Shown in pieces: positions 26,773 through 34,940 of a DNA stretch of 64,000 nt. Each line of letters begins with the position of its first letter. Positions within the stretch are counted from its first letter, which is position 1. The stretch lies in contig NZ_RAPV01000001.1 in the NCBI RefSeq assembly GCF_003610295.1, positions 4,030,001 to 4,094,000 on the forward strand, read 5' to 3'. A program made the translations under genes and the position numbers. The stretch is from Paraburkholderia sp. BL23I1N1 (GTDB taxonomy: Bacteria > Pseudomonadota > Gammaproteobacteria > Burkholderiales > Burkholderiaceae). Below the pieces are notes generated by a model, which was not told the origin of the DNA, ran no database searches, and saw nothing but the letters and a program-made list of their open reading frames with translations.

Positions 26773-28110
26773 CTAGTGTTCCCCGGCTATCCGGGAAATT
26801 CGGTCCCGTACTACGCCGATCGCCTGTTTGAGTGCGTAAACGTCCTGGAAATAACGCTGCGGCATTCTGATCTCATTGGCATACGCATCGATGTGCTCGA
26901 TCTCATTCTGCCATTGCGCAATCTGGTCTTGAGTTGGATGACTGTTTTTCCATATTTCATCTTCGAGCGCTTTGATCTCGCGATACCAGACAACCAGGCG
27001 TTTCTTGATGCGCGCCTCCGCCATGCGCGGTAACGCCTGCAGCAGACCCAGCAGTAAAGCCATGAAGGGCAGCAGAATCAGCAGACGTCTTTCGATAAAG
27101 CTGGCCAGCCAGAATGGCAGATAACGCTGCAGGAAAGGGCGCCCCGTTTTGAAGTAACGCTCGCTCTCTCCGGAAACAGGAAATTCCTCGGTTCTCAGAT
27201 TGGGAAACACGCCAAGCGGCGTGAAGTAGTCTTCGCCGCCGTGGACGGTTTTGGCCGCGTCCAGCAACAGGTAGGCGAGCGCGGGGTGCAGCGTGTCTTT
27301 GGAGACGAGCAAGGCGGTGGCGGCGAGCAGCGTGACGTCGGCTTGCGGCAGATCGTCGACGATGCTGGTTGCGGCGCGCGGAAAAATAACTTTGGATAGC
27401 GACGGGAATTTCTGCACCAGCGCATCGGCCTGCGCAAAACTCATCAGCTTGAGATCGCTGTTCAGCAGCGTTGTCTGCATGGGCGCATCGGGCCTGCCGA
27501 TAAAGAAGGCAGCATCCAGTTGGCCGTTTTCAAGGGCTTGATAGGATTTGGCTGCGTCCAGTTCGAGCAGCGTTGTATTGTCCCGTGTGATGCCGCTGTA
27601 CCCGAGCAATACTTGAGAGACGTTCAGCAGCCCGCTGCCAGGCACACCGATTGAAATCTTTTTGCCGCGGAGTTGTGCCAGCCGGTTGATGGTGGACGCG
27701 CCACGGTAGAACACCCAGATCGGTTCATAGGAGACCGCGGCGATGGTCTGCAGTTGATCGGTTTCTTTGGGGCTGGTGGTGCCGGACTGGATAAAGCCCA
27801 CCTCGTATTCGCTGTTCGGATCTGTGAGCCGCTGATAGTTTTCGCTCGAACCCGACGAACTGCGGATATCAAGCGTAATGCCATCGCGCTTCAGAATGGG
27901 CGCATAGCGATCTGCAAAGCCGCGATAGATCCCGTTGTCCGCTCCGGTTGTGATGACGATCGTGTGGCGGAAGGCGGGCTCGAGTATCACCGCGAGTCCC
28001 CAGCCTAGTGCGGCCGTCAGCAGTATTGCGGCGGCGATGAGAAGCCGCCGGCGACCCGGTGTCATGGGGACTTTTTCGTTGCGATGAAGCGCTGGGTTAT
28101 GCCTGGGCAT
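26773..28110 (-). CDS. Membrane-tethered TAXI-family TRAP solute-binding protein
   Basis: The 445-residue protein has an N-terminal membrane anchor (LLIAAAILLTAALGWGLAVIL) and a TAXI binding domain (ITTGADNGIYRGFADRYAP, GKKISIGVPGSGLLNVSQVLL). It then has a second membrane helix (RRLLILLPFMALLLGLLQALP, about residues 340-360) and a ~80-residue cytosolic helical tail. Ordinary TAXI proteins are free periplasmic proteins of ~320 residues. No TRAP permease lies next to it. GGGAGAGG supports the start at 28110. It may act as a ligand sensor or a fused transport component. Confidence 0.82.
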   Translation of the reverse strand: MPRHNPALHRNEKVPMTPGRRRLLIAAAILLTAALGWGLAVILEPAFRHTIVITTGADNGIYRGFADRYAPILKRDGITLDIRSSSGSSENYQRLTDPNSEYEVGFIQSGTTSPKETDQLQTIAAVSYEPIWVFYRGASTINRLAQLRGKKISIGVPGSGLLNVSQVLLGYSGITRDNTTLLELDAAKSYQALENGQLDAAFFIGRPDAPMQTTLLNSDLKLMSFAQADALVQKFPSLSKVIFPRAATSIVDDLPQADVTLLAATALLVSKDTLHPALAYLLLDAAKTVHGGEDYFTPLGVFPNLRTEEFPVSGESERYFKTGRPFLQRYLPFWLASFIERRLLILLPFMALLLGLLQALPRMAEARIKKRLVVWYREIKALEDEIWKNSHPTQDQIAQWQNEIEHIDAYANEIRMPQRYFQDVYALKQAIGVVRDRISRIAGEH

Positions 28111-28314
28111 TGTTCGCCTCTCCCGTTCGGCGCTGTTCGCCAGGTTTCTGCCACGCGCAATCGACGCGGAGAAAGCGTCGAGGCGGCAGCGTTGTCAATC
28201 GTTGCAGGCTACGCCGCGAGCAGCGTTGGCCTTGTCGCGCCGCTGGTGGTGCCTGACAGCCAGGAAGGATAATGCAGCGCCTTGAACGCCTTGTCCACTT
28301 CCGCACTCAGGGTT

Positions 28315-28358
28315 GCGATCGTTTCGATCTTTGCGATCGTTTCGATCTTTGCGATCGT
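28315..28358. repeat. 18 bp minisatellite
   Basis: GCGATCGTTTCGATCTTT occurs twice in full (28315-28332, 28333-28350) and a third time in part. Each unit contains GCGATCG and a GATCGTTTCGATC inverted repeat. It lies between the response regulator gene end and the TAXI gene start. Confidence 0.88.
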
Positions 28359-28374
28359 CGCGACGGAAGAACAA

Positions 28375-29097
28375 TCAGTGCTTCGAGGCCTGTCGCGCGC
28401 CATCCGGCACAAACACATAACCGTGACTGCGGACGGTTTGAATGAACCTCGGGGTGGAGGGGTCTGTTTCGAGGATCCTGCGCAACCGCCACACCTGAAC
28501 ATCGACGCCCCGGTCGGTATGATCGTCTTGCGGGCCGTGCAGCAACTCGAGCAAGCGCTCGCGGGTCAGTGTGCGCATGGGATGATTGACGAAGATCTTA
28601 AGCAGCGCGAATTCTCCCGCCGAAAGCGTAAGCCGGCTGTTCTCCATGTTGAGCGTATGCAACTGGAGATCCAGCGTGAACGGGCCGAATCCGACGACCG
28701 CGTGATCTTCCCGCGAAGAGGTCGAGGCAGATAGCGTTCGGCGCCGCAATACGGCCCGCATTCGGGCAAGAAGCTCGCGAGGATTGAATGGTTTGCCGAT
28801 GCAGTCGTCCGCGCCCATTTCGAGTCCCACGATCCGGTCCATGTCGTCGGGCCCGGAGGCCAGAATCACGGGGACGGCGTTGCCCGCGGCGCGTAGCGTG
28901 CTCAGCGCGGCGAGGCCGTTCACGCCTTGCATGATCTGGTCGAGAACAATCAGGTCGGGCGGATTCCGTTCGATGTGCTCCCCGAGCGACTTCACTTCGT
29001 GCAAAACGGAGACCACCATGCCCTCTCGTCCAAGAAAGTCGGCCAGCGACTCAAGGAATTCGACATCGTCGTCAACGACCAGTATTTGAGTTGTCAT
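28375..29097 (-). CDS. OmpR-family response regulator
   Basis: The 240-residue protein has a receiver domain followed by a winged-helix DNA-binding domain. The receiver has acidic pocket D9-D10-D11, phosphoacceptor D53 in LIVLDQIM, and the conserved Lys in GKPFNPRELL. The DNA-binding domain has LTLSAGEFALLKIFVNHP and DVQVWRLRRILE. The start ATG at 29097 gives the standard N-terminus MTTQILVVDDD. No histidine kinase gene is adjacent, so it is an orphan here. The TAXI protein gene lies downstream on the same strand across ~265 bases and may be its target. Confidence 0.9.
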   Translation of the reverse strand: MTTQILVVDDDVEFLESLADFLGREGMVVSVLHEVKSLGEHIERNPPDLIVLDQIMQGVNGLAALSTLRAAGNAVPVILASGPDDMDRIVGLEMGADDCIGKPFNPRELLARMRAVLRRRTLSASTSSREDHAVVGFGPFTLDLQLHTLNMENSRLTLSAGEFALLKIFVNHPMRTLTRERLLELLHGPQDDHTDRGVDVQVWRLRRILETDPSTPRFIQTVRSHGYVFVPDGARQASKH

Positions 29098-29431
29098 GGT
29101 TAGGAAATTGAGCGCATAAGCCGGGACACGGGGTTGCAATAACGTTGGCTTTTCCACATGGCGGCTACCGGGTTTGCCGCGCCAGCTTTCAATGCCGTCA
29201 GAATGCTCGTGGCCCGCGAACGTTGTGCTCCAGCTTCTTTAACGGAGCGGCCTGCGGGAATCCGTCGCCGGATGGTGGGTTTTTTTGAGGGGAGAGGCCC
29301 GACGACGGCGGCAGGCCAGCGCCTTCCCCTACGTGGCGTGCAAAAAATTGGTTGGTCGCACGAAGGTCGAGCCAATAGAATCGGGTTTTCCTTATACGAG
29401 CGTGACCCGAACGCGCGTCATTGGACCAACT
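29098..29431. other. Divergent promoter region between the response regulator and PLP enzyme genes
   Basis: I see no gene in these 334 bases. Reading frames that cross it lack ribosome sites and family signatures. It should hold the divergent promoters of the flanking genes. A T7 run at 29279-29285 is not preceded by a stable hairpin. Confidence 0.45.
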
Positions 29432-30628
29432 ATGCCTTCTCCCCTTTCGCATGCTGCCGTGGCCGCGCTGCGCGCCCGCACGCCTGGCACTCAAAGCACC
29501 ACGCATTTCAATCACGCGGGGGCCTCGCTGCCGTCCTCCGCCACGCTGGAGGCGATGCGCGCTCATCTGTGGCTCGAAGCCACGACGGGCCCGATGGAGG
29601 CCGGCGTGGCGGGGCGTGAGCAGACTGAGCGCGCTCGCCTGCTTGCTGCCCGACTGCTGAACGCCCGTCCGGCGGAGATCGCCCTGACGACGGGTTGCTC
29701 GCCAGGCTGGGGCGCAGCATTCGCCGCGTTGGGGCCCTGGCGACCCGGCGAACGGATCCTGGTCGCGCGTCACGAGTGGGGCGGCAATCTGGCTGCCATG
29801 CGCCTCTCGGCGCAGCGCGCAGGGGCGACGATCGAAGTCATTCCCTCCGATGCGAGCGGCGCCGTCGATCCGCAGGCGCTGGAGGCCATGCTCGATGAAC
29901 GAGTGCGCCTGATCGCGCTGACCTGGCTGCCGGCGAACGGCGGGCTGATCAATCCGGCCGCGGCGATCGGGCAGGTGGCACGCCGCCACGGCATCCCCTA
30001 TCTCATCGATGCCGCTCAGGCGGTTGGGCAACTTCCTGTGGATGTCGCCGACGTGGGGTGCGATGTCCTGACCGGCGCGTGCCGCAAGGCGCTGCGTGGT
30101 CCGAGAGGCACGGGCCTGCTGTACGTGCGAGAGGATTTTCTATCCCGCTTGACGCCGGCATTCGTCGACACGCGATCCGCGCCGCTGGGTGCCGACGGCG
30201 AACCCGTCTTGCGCGACGACGCGGCGCGTTTCGAGTCGGCGGAAGCGTCGTTGGCGTTGCATTGCGGATTGGCTAACGCGTTGGAAGAGGCGTTGGAGAT
30301 CGGCATTGAAAATATTCGCGCTCGGATCGAAAGCGTTGCACAAGCATTGCGCGTGCAACTCGCAGGAATTCCAGGCGTGACGGTTCTGGATCAGGGCCGG
30401 GAACAGTCCGGGCTGGTGGCATTCAACATTGCGGGGCTGGAGGCGGCATCGGTGCAGCGAAAACTGGCGGAGCAGGGGGTCGTGATCGGCAGTAACGGTG
30501 TCAGCTACACGCCTTTGGATATGGAGCCCAGGGGACTTAAGCAGATCGCGCGTGCGTCGGTAAGCTATCTGACTACCGAATCGGAGATCGACACGTTGCT
30601 GGATGGCATACGAGCGCTGGCAATCTAA
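29432..30628 (+). CDS. Class V aminotransferase-fold PLP enzyme
   Basis: The 398-residue PLP-dependent protein is of the cysteine desulfurase/isopenicillin N epimerase-like class V group. It has THFNHAGASLPSSATLEAM at the N-terminus and a PLP aspartate in YLIDAAQAVGQLPVDV. The predicted Schiff-base lysine is in GACRKALRGPRGTGLLYV. GVVIGSNGVSYTPLDM lies near the end, with SVSYLTTESEIDTLL as the typical C-terminus. The catalytic Cys loop of true desulfurases is not evident. The substrate is unknown and there is no operon partner. The start is ATG 29432. Confidence 0.83.
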   Translation: MPSPLSHAAVAALRARTPGTQSTTHFNHAGASLPSSATLEAMRAHLWLEATTGPMEAGVAGREQTERARLLAARLLNARPAEIALTTGCSPGWGAAFAALGPWRPGERILVARHEWGGNLAAMRLSAQRAGATIEVIPSDASGAVDPQALEAMLDERVRLIALTWLPANGGLINPAAAIGQVARRHGIPYLIDAAQAVGQLPVDVADVGCDVLTGACRKALRGPRGTGLLYVREDFLSRLTPAFVDTRSAPLGADGEPVLRDDAARFESAEASLALHCGLANALEEALEIGIENIRARIESVAQALRVQLAGIPGVTVLDQGREQSGLVAFNIAGLEAASVQRKLAEQGVVIGSNGVSYTPLDMEPRGLKQIARASVSYLTTESEIDTLLDGIRALAI

Positions 30629-30746
30629 AAATCTAAATATGAATGCGCGATCGAATCCCGGGTTCTTTAAACTTGAAACGAGATCGGTTGTCTCGTTGCG
30701 CTCCCGGCTCACTGATTGACCGGCTGAAGTGCCGCTCTGCTTTCGG

Positions 30747-32294
30747 TTATAGCCAGACGGTCAGTTCATTGACACGCATGGCCTTGGCAAACAGCCAGCC
30801 CTGCCCATACTGCACACCTCTCTGTACCAGGTAATCGACCTGGACTTCATGCTCGACGCCTTCCGCCACGATTTCTACGCCCAGTTCGTGCGCCATCTCG
30901 ATGATGTGAGGCGCGACGACACTGGAGGCGGCTTCTTGAGCAATGGTGTCGATAAATGACTTGTCGATTTTCAGGACGTCGACCGTAAAGGTTTGCAGAT
31001 ATGAAAGGCTGGAATACCCGGTCCCGAAATCGTCGATATAGACCGGGTGACCTGCCTCCCGGAATGCCGCTATTGTTTGCCGCGTTGCGTCGGCATCCAT
31101 GAAGCTTCGCTCGGTTGCTTCGATTCTGACCTGAGCAGGGCGGATACCCGTTCCTTCCAGCCGGGCGGTGATAACGTCCAGGAAACGGCGCGTCCGCAGA
31201 TCATCGCTGCTCACGTTGATAGAGACATAGAACGAAGGACGCGAGCGCAAGAGCTTCGACAGTTCGTCGATCGTCTTGTCCAGAACGAGGTCCGTCAACG
31301 CCTGAATAAGGCCGTTTTGCTCCGCGACCGCGACAAAGATTTCCGGCGAGATGGTGCGCCCGTTCAGGTTCCATCTGACGAGCGCTTCCACGCCCACGCA
31401 TTCGCCGCTCGCGAGACGGACAATCGGCTGGAAGACCACGTCGATTCTCTTGCGTGCTATTGCCCATTCGAGCGTCGCCGCGAAGGAGAGTTGTCGCGAG
31501 ATCCGCCTGAACGCAATCCAGCCAAGCACACCGCCAACGAGGACACCGATCGAAAGCCACATCATGAGCAAACCCGGCCAGTGACCCACGAGGCTGCTAC
31601 GGGGAGACTTGACTACCACACCGAAGGGCCGGCTTGGCGAACGGGCCACAGCGTAGTGCCATTGTTCATTGTCCACTTGCCCAGCCAGCTTCCATGCGTT
31701 GAGCATGTCGTCGCCATTCGCACCAGGCGACATCGCGAGGATTGTATGGGTCTCGACATTGATCGCTGCGATCGGTCTCCGGGCGGGGTCAATAAGATCG
31801 ACGTAGGACTGCGGATCAATCGAGACATAGTGTCCGTTGCGGCCGATCTGAATATCCTGACGCTCTTCGCTGAGGGGGTTCTTCTGCCTGTACCAGAACA
31901 GATAGCCGTCGTTGCTCCGCCAATCGGGCGGAGGCATCGTCAGATGCTGCGCTTGAACGTCGCCTAAAAGCGGTGAGCACAAGTAATGTCCGCCACCGTA
32001 AGCACCCGCGTCCTGCACGTAGCGGTAATTAAAAACCACGCGGGCAAGTCGCGCGATATGGACGGGAGAGCAGGGGCGGCCGGGGACTTCCTCCATGTCG
32101 GCGATAGCGGCGAATGCCTGATAGGTGACAAGCTCCGCGCGCATCACGGCTTTCTCGGCAAACTGCTGCAGATCTTCTTGCTCGCGACGTTCTGCGTCTT
32201 CGTCGGCGAAATAGATGCTGGTCAGTACTGGGACAACCGTCGCGATGCAACCCAGTGCGATAGAAGCAGAAATAAGCGACAGCCGCTTGATCAT
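30747..32294 (-). CDS. CSS-motif-type membrane EAL phosphodiesterase
   Basis: The 515-residue protein has an N-terminal helix, a ~200-residue periplasmic domain with two Cys-Ser-Pro motifs (GRPCSPVH and LCSPLLG), a second helix (WPGLLMMWLSIGVLVGGVLGW) and an EAL domain. In the CSS-motif group, periplasmic cysteines control activity through disulfide state. The EAL domain keeps VEALVRW, SINVSS, RIEATERS, DDFGTGYSSLSYL, KIDKSFI and EGVEHE, so c-di-GMP hydrolysis is expected. It is monocistronic. Confidence 0.9.
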   Translation of the reverse strand: MIKRLSLISASIALGCIATVVPVLTSIYFADEDAERREQEDLQQFAEKAVMRAELVTYQAFAAIADMEEVPGRPCSPVHIARLARVVFNYRYVQDAGAYGGGHYLCSPLLGDVQAQHLTMPPPDWRSNDGYLFWYRQKNPLSEERQDIQIGRNGHYVSIDPQSYVDLIDPARRPIAAINVETHTILAMSPGANGDDMLNAWKLAGQVDNEQWHYAVARSPSRPFGVVVKSPRSSLVGHWPGLLMMWLSIGVLVGGVLGWIAFRRISRQLSFAATLEWAIARKRIDVVFQPIVRLASGECVGVEALVRWNLNGRTISPEIFVAVAEQNGLIQALTDLVLDKTIDELSKLLRSRPSFYVSINVSSDDLRTRRFLDVITARLEGTGIRPAQVRIEATERSFMDADATRQTIAAFREAGHPVYIDDFGTGYSSLSYLQTFTVDVLKIDKSFIDTIAQEAASSVVAPHIIEMAHELGVEIVAEGVEHEVQVDYLVQRGVQYGQGWLFAKAMRVNELTVWL

Positions 32295-32567
32295 CTCGCG
32301 AGTTCCGTCGTGAATAGCTGTAGGGCAGACCTCGCACCACGCGTGCGGCGTGCTCAGGGTCGAACGCGTGGAAGTGCGATGCCAGCATGAAGGATAGTGT
32401 CTGGCGTCATTTTATCAATGCGTTTGATTGGTGCGCCGCACGTGCGCTGCCGGCGAATATGAACAGCCGATCTTCGACGGTAAGTGGACGTGGGTCGTTT
32501 CGTCGTCTGAGTCCGCTGCGGGTTGGCTTATGCCACATGCATTGGGCAGCGTGGTCCGGAAATTCGT

Positions 32568-33131
32568 CTAGGCGAGCAGCCGCAAGGCATCCGCGAGCGA
32601 CAGTACGGTGGTGCGCGAATCGAATGCGGTGGAGAACAGATGTTCATGTACCACCTGATCCGGGTCGTAACAGCAATCCTTGGCCGTGTAGAGGCGGAAG
32701 TCCGCGTCGCTCGCATACGCGACGGACGACAGCACGACACCGGTCGATGCAATGCCGACCATAATCAGCGAATCGGCACCTTGTGCGAAAAGTCGTGCCT
32801 GCAGATCGGTGCCGAAGAACACGCTGGCGCGATGCGCGGTGATGACCGGTTCACTGGCCTGCTGGCGTAACTCCGGCGCGGTCCTGTCGTCGACGAAGAG
32901 GCCAAGTTGCTTGATTCCCTGGCCATTCTTGTTCAGTGGACTGACTTCCGGATAGCCCGGACTGAACCGGAGGTTGGCGAAATAGACGCTGACGCCTTTG
33001 GCCCGCGCCGCGTCGCATAGCTTGCGCGTATTGGCGAGCAAGGTCGGCGCGACCGATGGAAAGAGCCCAAGAATGTCGGTCTGGTAATGCATGACGACAA
33101 GCGCGGTTTGCGCCGGCGCGATTGCCTCCAT
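32568..33131 (-). CDS. Isochorismatase-fold protein, probably without the usual catalytic triad
   Basis: The 187-residue protein has the isochorismatase/cysteine hydrolase fold. The N-terminal strand reads VVMHYQTDIL where active members have DMQ, so the catalytic Asp position holds His15. The Lys position before HRASVFFGTDL holds Ala. The Cys position in GIASTGVVLSS holds Val. All three triad residues therefore look replaced. The fold core and C-terminal helix are normal. It may bind a small amide or salvage compound without hydrolysis, or use other residues. It is monocistronic. Confidence 0.8.
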   Translation of the reverse strand: MEAIAPAQTALVVMHYQTDILGLFPSVAPTLLANTRKLCDAARAKGVSVYFANLRFSPGYPEVSPLNKNGQGIKQLGLFVDDRTAPELRQQASEPVITAHRASVFFGTDLQARLFAQGADSLIMVGIASTGVVLSSVAYASDADFRLYTAKDCCYDPDQVVHEHLFSTAFDSRTTVLSLADALRLLA

Positions 33132-33196
33132 TTACATTTCTCCTTTACAGCTAAGCATCCGAACAGAATGATTTAATCGACCGACAACCATGGAAA

Positions 33197-33445
33197 CTAG
33201 GGGGCGGATGCCGATACGGCGCTTCCAGCCTTTTGAGGCACGCCTTTCTGGTGAGGGTCTTTGTGGTGAGGCTTTTTGTTTGTGCTAATGGCCTTTTGTT
33301 CGGCTTTTCGTTGCGTATCCTGCATCTGCTTCGTCCCGGGGGCGCGTGTCTGTGCCACGACTTCGGGAGCAAATGCGAATGCGAATGCGAATGAAACAGC
33401 AAGACTTGCGGCGACTACCAACGAAACCGCGTAACGTCCGTTCAT
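33197..33445 (-). CDS. Small exported basic protein
   Basis: The 82-residue product has a clear signal peptide (YAVSLVVAASLAVSFAFAFAFA, cleavage near VVAQT) and a basic, Lys/His/Gln-rich mature part (NKKPHHKDPHQKG). The FAFAFA run is encoded by short GAATGC-type repeats on the plus strand. GGGAGAGAATC precedes the ATG. No family is recognised. The His cluster could bind metal, but that is speculation. Confidence 0.72.
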   Translation of the reverse strand: MNGRYAVSLVVAASLAVSFAFAFAFAPEVVAQTRAPGTKQMQDTQRKAEQKAISTNKKPHHKDPHQKGVPQKAGSAVSASAP

Positions 33446-33623
33446 GATTCTCTCCCAAGTCAGACGCCGGGGGGCGTGACCAAGACATTAATCTACTCCG
33501 TTGACGGCGTGACCGCGACCTGATTGAAGCGTTGCGGTCGCACCCATGCCGTCCGGTATGGGTGCATCGGGGTTCACTTGATTTCGATGCGTTCTATCGA
33601 GGTGGACCGATCCAAGCGCAACA

Positions 33624-34007
33624 CTACTCGCCGAACGGCTTCTGCACCGTGAGCTTGCTGCCCACCGACGTCACACCCTCTACACCCTTCGCGACCTCGG
33701 CGACGGTGTTGATCAGCGACGCGTCCGGGACCGTGCCGCTGATCGTCACCGCGCCGCCTTTCGCCGTGATGCCGATGTTGCCCGCATCGATCTCCTTGTG
33801 CTTCGCGAGCGCCGCATACACCTTGCGCCGCAGCGCCCGATTCGCCTGCCGCGCGGCGGTGGCCGTCATGCCGCCAGACGCGGTAACCGCCGCGCTGGCT
33901 GTACCAGCCGATGCCCCCGCCGACGCGCCGTCCTGGGCCCATCCACTGATCGACGCCGCGGCGATCGCAACGCCGAGTGCCACCCTGAGTCCATTCATCG
34001 TTTTCAT
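33624..34007 (-). CDS. BON-domain periplasmic protein
   Basis: The 127-residue protein has a signal peptide (LRVALGVAIAAASISGWAQ), an Ala/Ser/Thr-rich linker and a BON domain (ALRRKVYAALAK, IGITAKGGAVTISGTVPD, VEGVTSVGSKLTVQKP). BON domains associate with membranes or phospholipids. OsmY-type members respond to envelope stress. The start ATG at 34007 follows CACGGAGAACAACG. The longer frame to 34031 would weaken the signal peptide. The truncated porin lies immediately upstream on the same strand. Confidence 0.85.
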   Translation of the reverse strand: MKTMNGLRVALGVAIAAASISGWAQDGASAGASAGTASAAVTASGGMTATAARQANRALRRKVYAALAKHKEIDAGNIGITAKGGAVTISGTVPDASLINTVAEVAKGVEGVTSVGSKLTVQKPFGE

Positions 34008-34035
34008 CGTTGTTCTCCGTGTCGATTTCAATTCA

Positions 34036-34731
34036 TCAGAAGCTGTGACGCAGGCCGATCATCGTGGCCGTGGTCGACACGCCCGGGGCGACGGGCTGTC
34101 CGTACGTGATCGTCTGGTTCATCGTCCCGCGGTTCGCGACGTACCCGACCTGTGCATAGACGGTCGTGCGCTTCGACAGGCCATATTCCGCGCCCATCAC
34201 GTATTCACTCGAATGGTTCGCCGAGTGGTTGCGGTCCTTCAGATAGTAGAAGCCGGACGTGACCTTGAGGAACGGGGTGAACTGATAGCCGAGACCACCC
34301 GAAATCATTTCGTAGTCCGCGAGGTTCGTGTTCGACGGATTCTTGCCGATCCCGTACGACGCCGACGCCGACGCCGATACGCCGCGGAACGTGTACTTCG
34401 CGCCGAAATAATAGAAGCGATTGTTGTCGAGCCCGGTCGGCGCGGCCGTCGCAAGGTTCGTGTCGTGAGCGTTGTAGTAGACGGCGGACAGATTGAGGCC
34501 GTAGTTCGAATATCTGAGCACCGCCGATTCGCGCGTGCCGCCCTGAATCTGGCCCGGCACGCCGCCCGGTGCGTACTCGAGTGCAACCGACGCGCCGTAG
34601 AACTTCGGCGACGGATAGACGAGCGCGTTGCTGTCGTACAGCGCACCGATCGGCACGTTCGTGTTGGTCCCGGGCCAGCCCGCCACCTGGTTCAGACCGA
34701 GCCATGCGGTCAGAATGCTGTCAACCGCCTG
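34036..34731 (-). pseudogene. Porin gene lacking its 5' part
   Basis: The frame encodes the C-terminal ~230 residues of a Gram-negative porin of the Burkholderia type. It has strands such as FYGASVALEYAPGG, RYSNYGLNLSAVYYN, YYFGAKYTFRG and the terminal TATMIGLRHSF with the C-terminal Phe needed for outer-membrane assembly. Porins of this family are ~350-400 residues with a signal peptide; here signal and early strands are missing. The sequence upstream of about 34731 does not resemble a porin. It is best read as a 5' deletion or rearrangement remnant. Confidence 0.75.
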
Positions 34732-34940
34732 GGCCCTGCACGCCCGGCTTTGAACGCCGCCTCGTGTTTGCCTCTGATGACTTCGTGCATTACGATCCAT
34801 GGGGACCGGTCCTTGGAATGAGACGGGTGTTTGCCTGGTAACAACCATCCTATCAATCCCTGGATCAGCCCCCTCCCTTTCTCTTCAAGCACTTACCCGC
34901 GTCTTCTCCTCCATGCAGGCTTAAGTAAGTGCCATTCCTT

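Noticed and set aside
28315..28358. CRISPR-like repeats
   Set aside because: Units are contiguous with no unique spacers; it is a simple tandem repeat.
33537..33565. GC-rich hairpin (GCACCCATGCC / GGTATGGGTGC) as a terminator
   Set aside because: The stem is good but no T-run follows on either strand; left as an unassigned hairpin.
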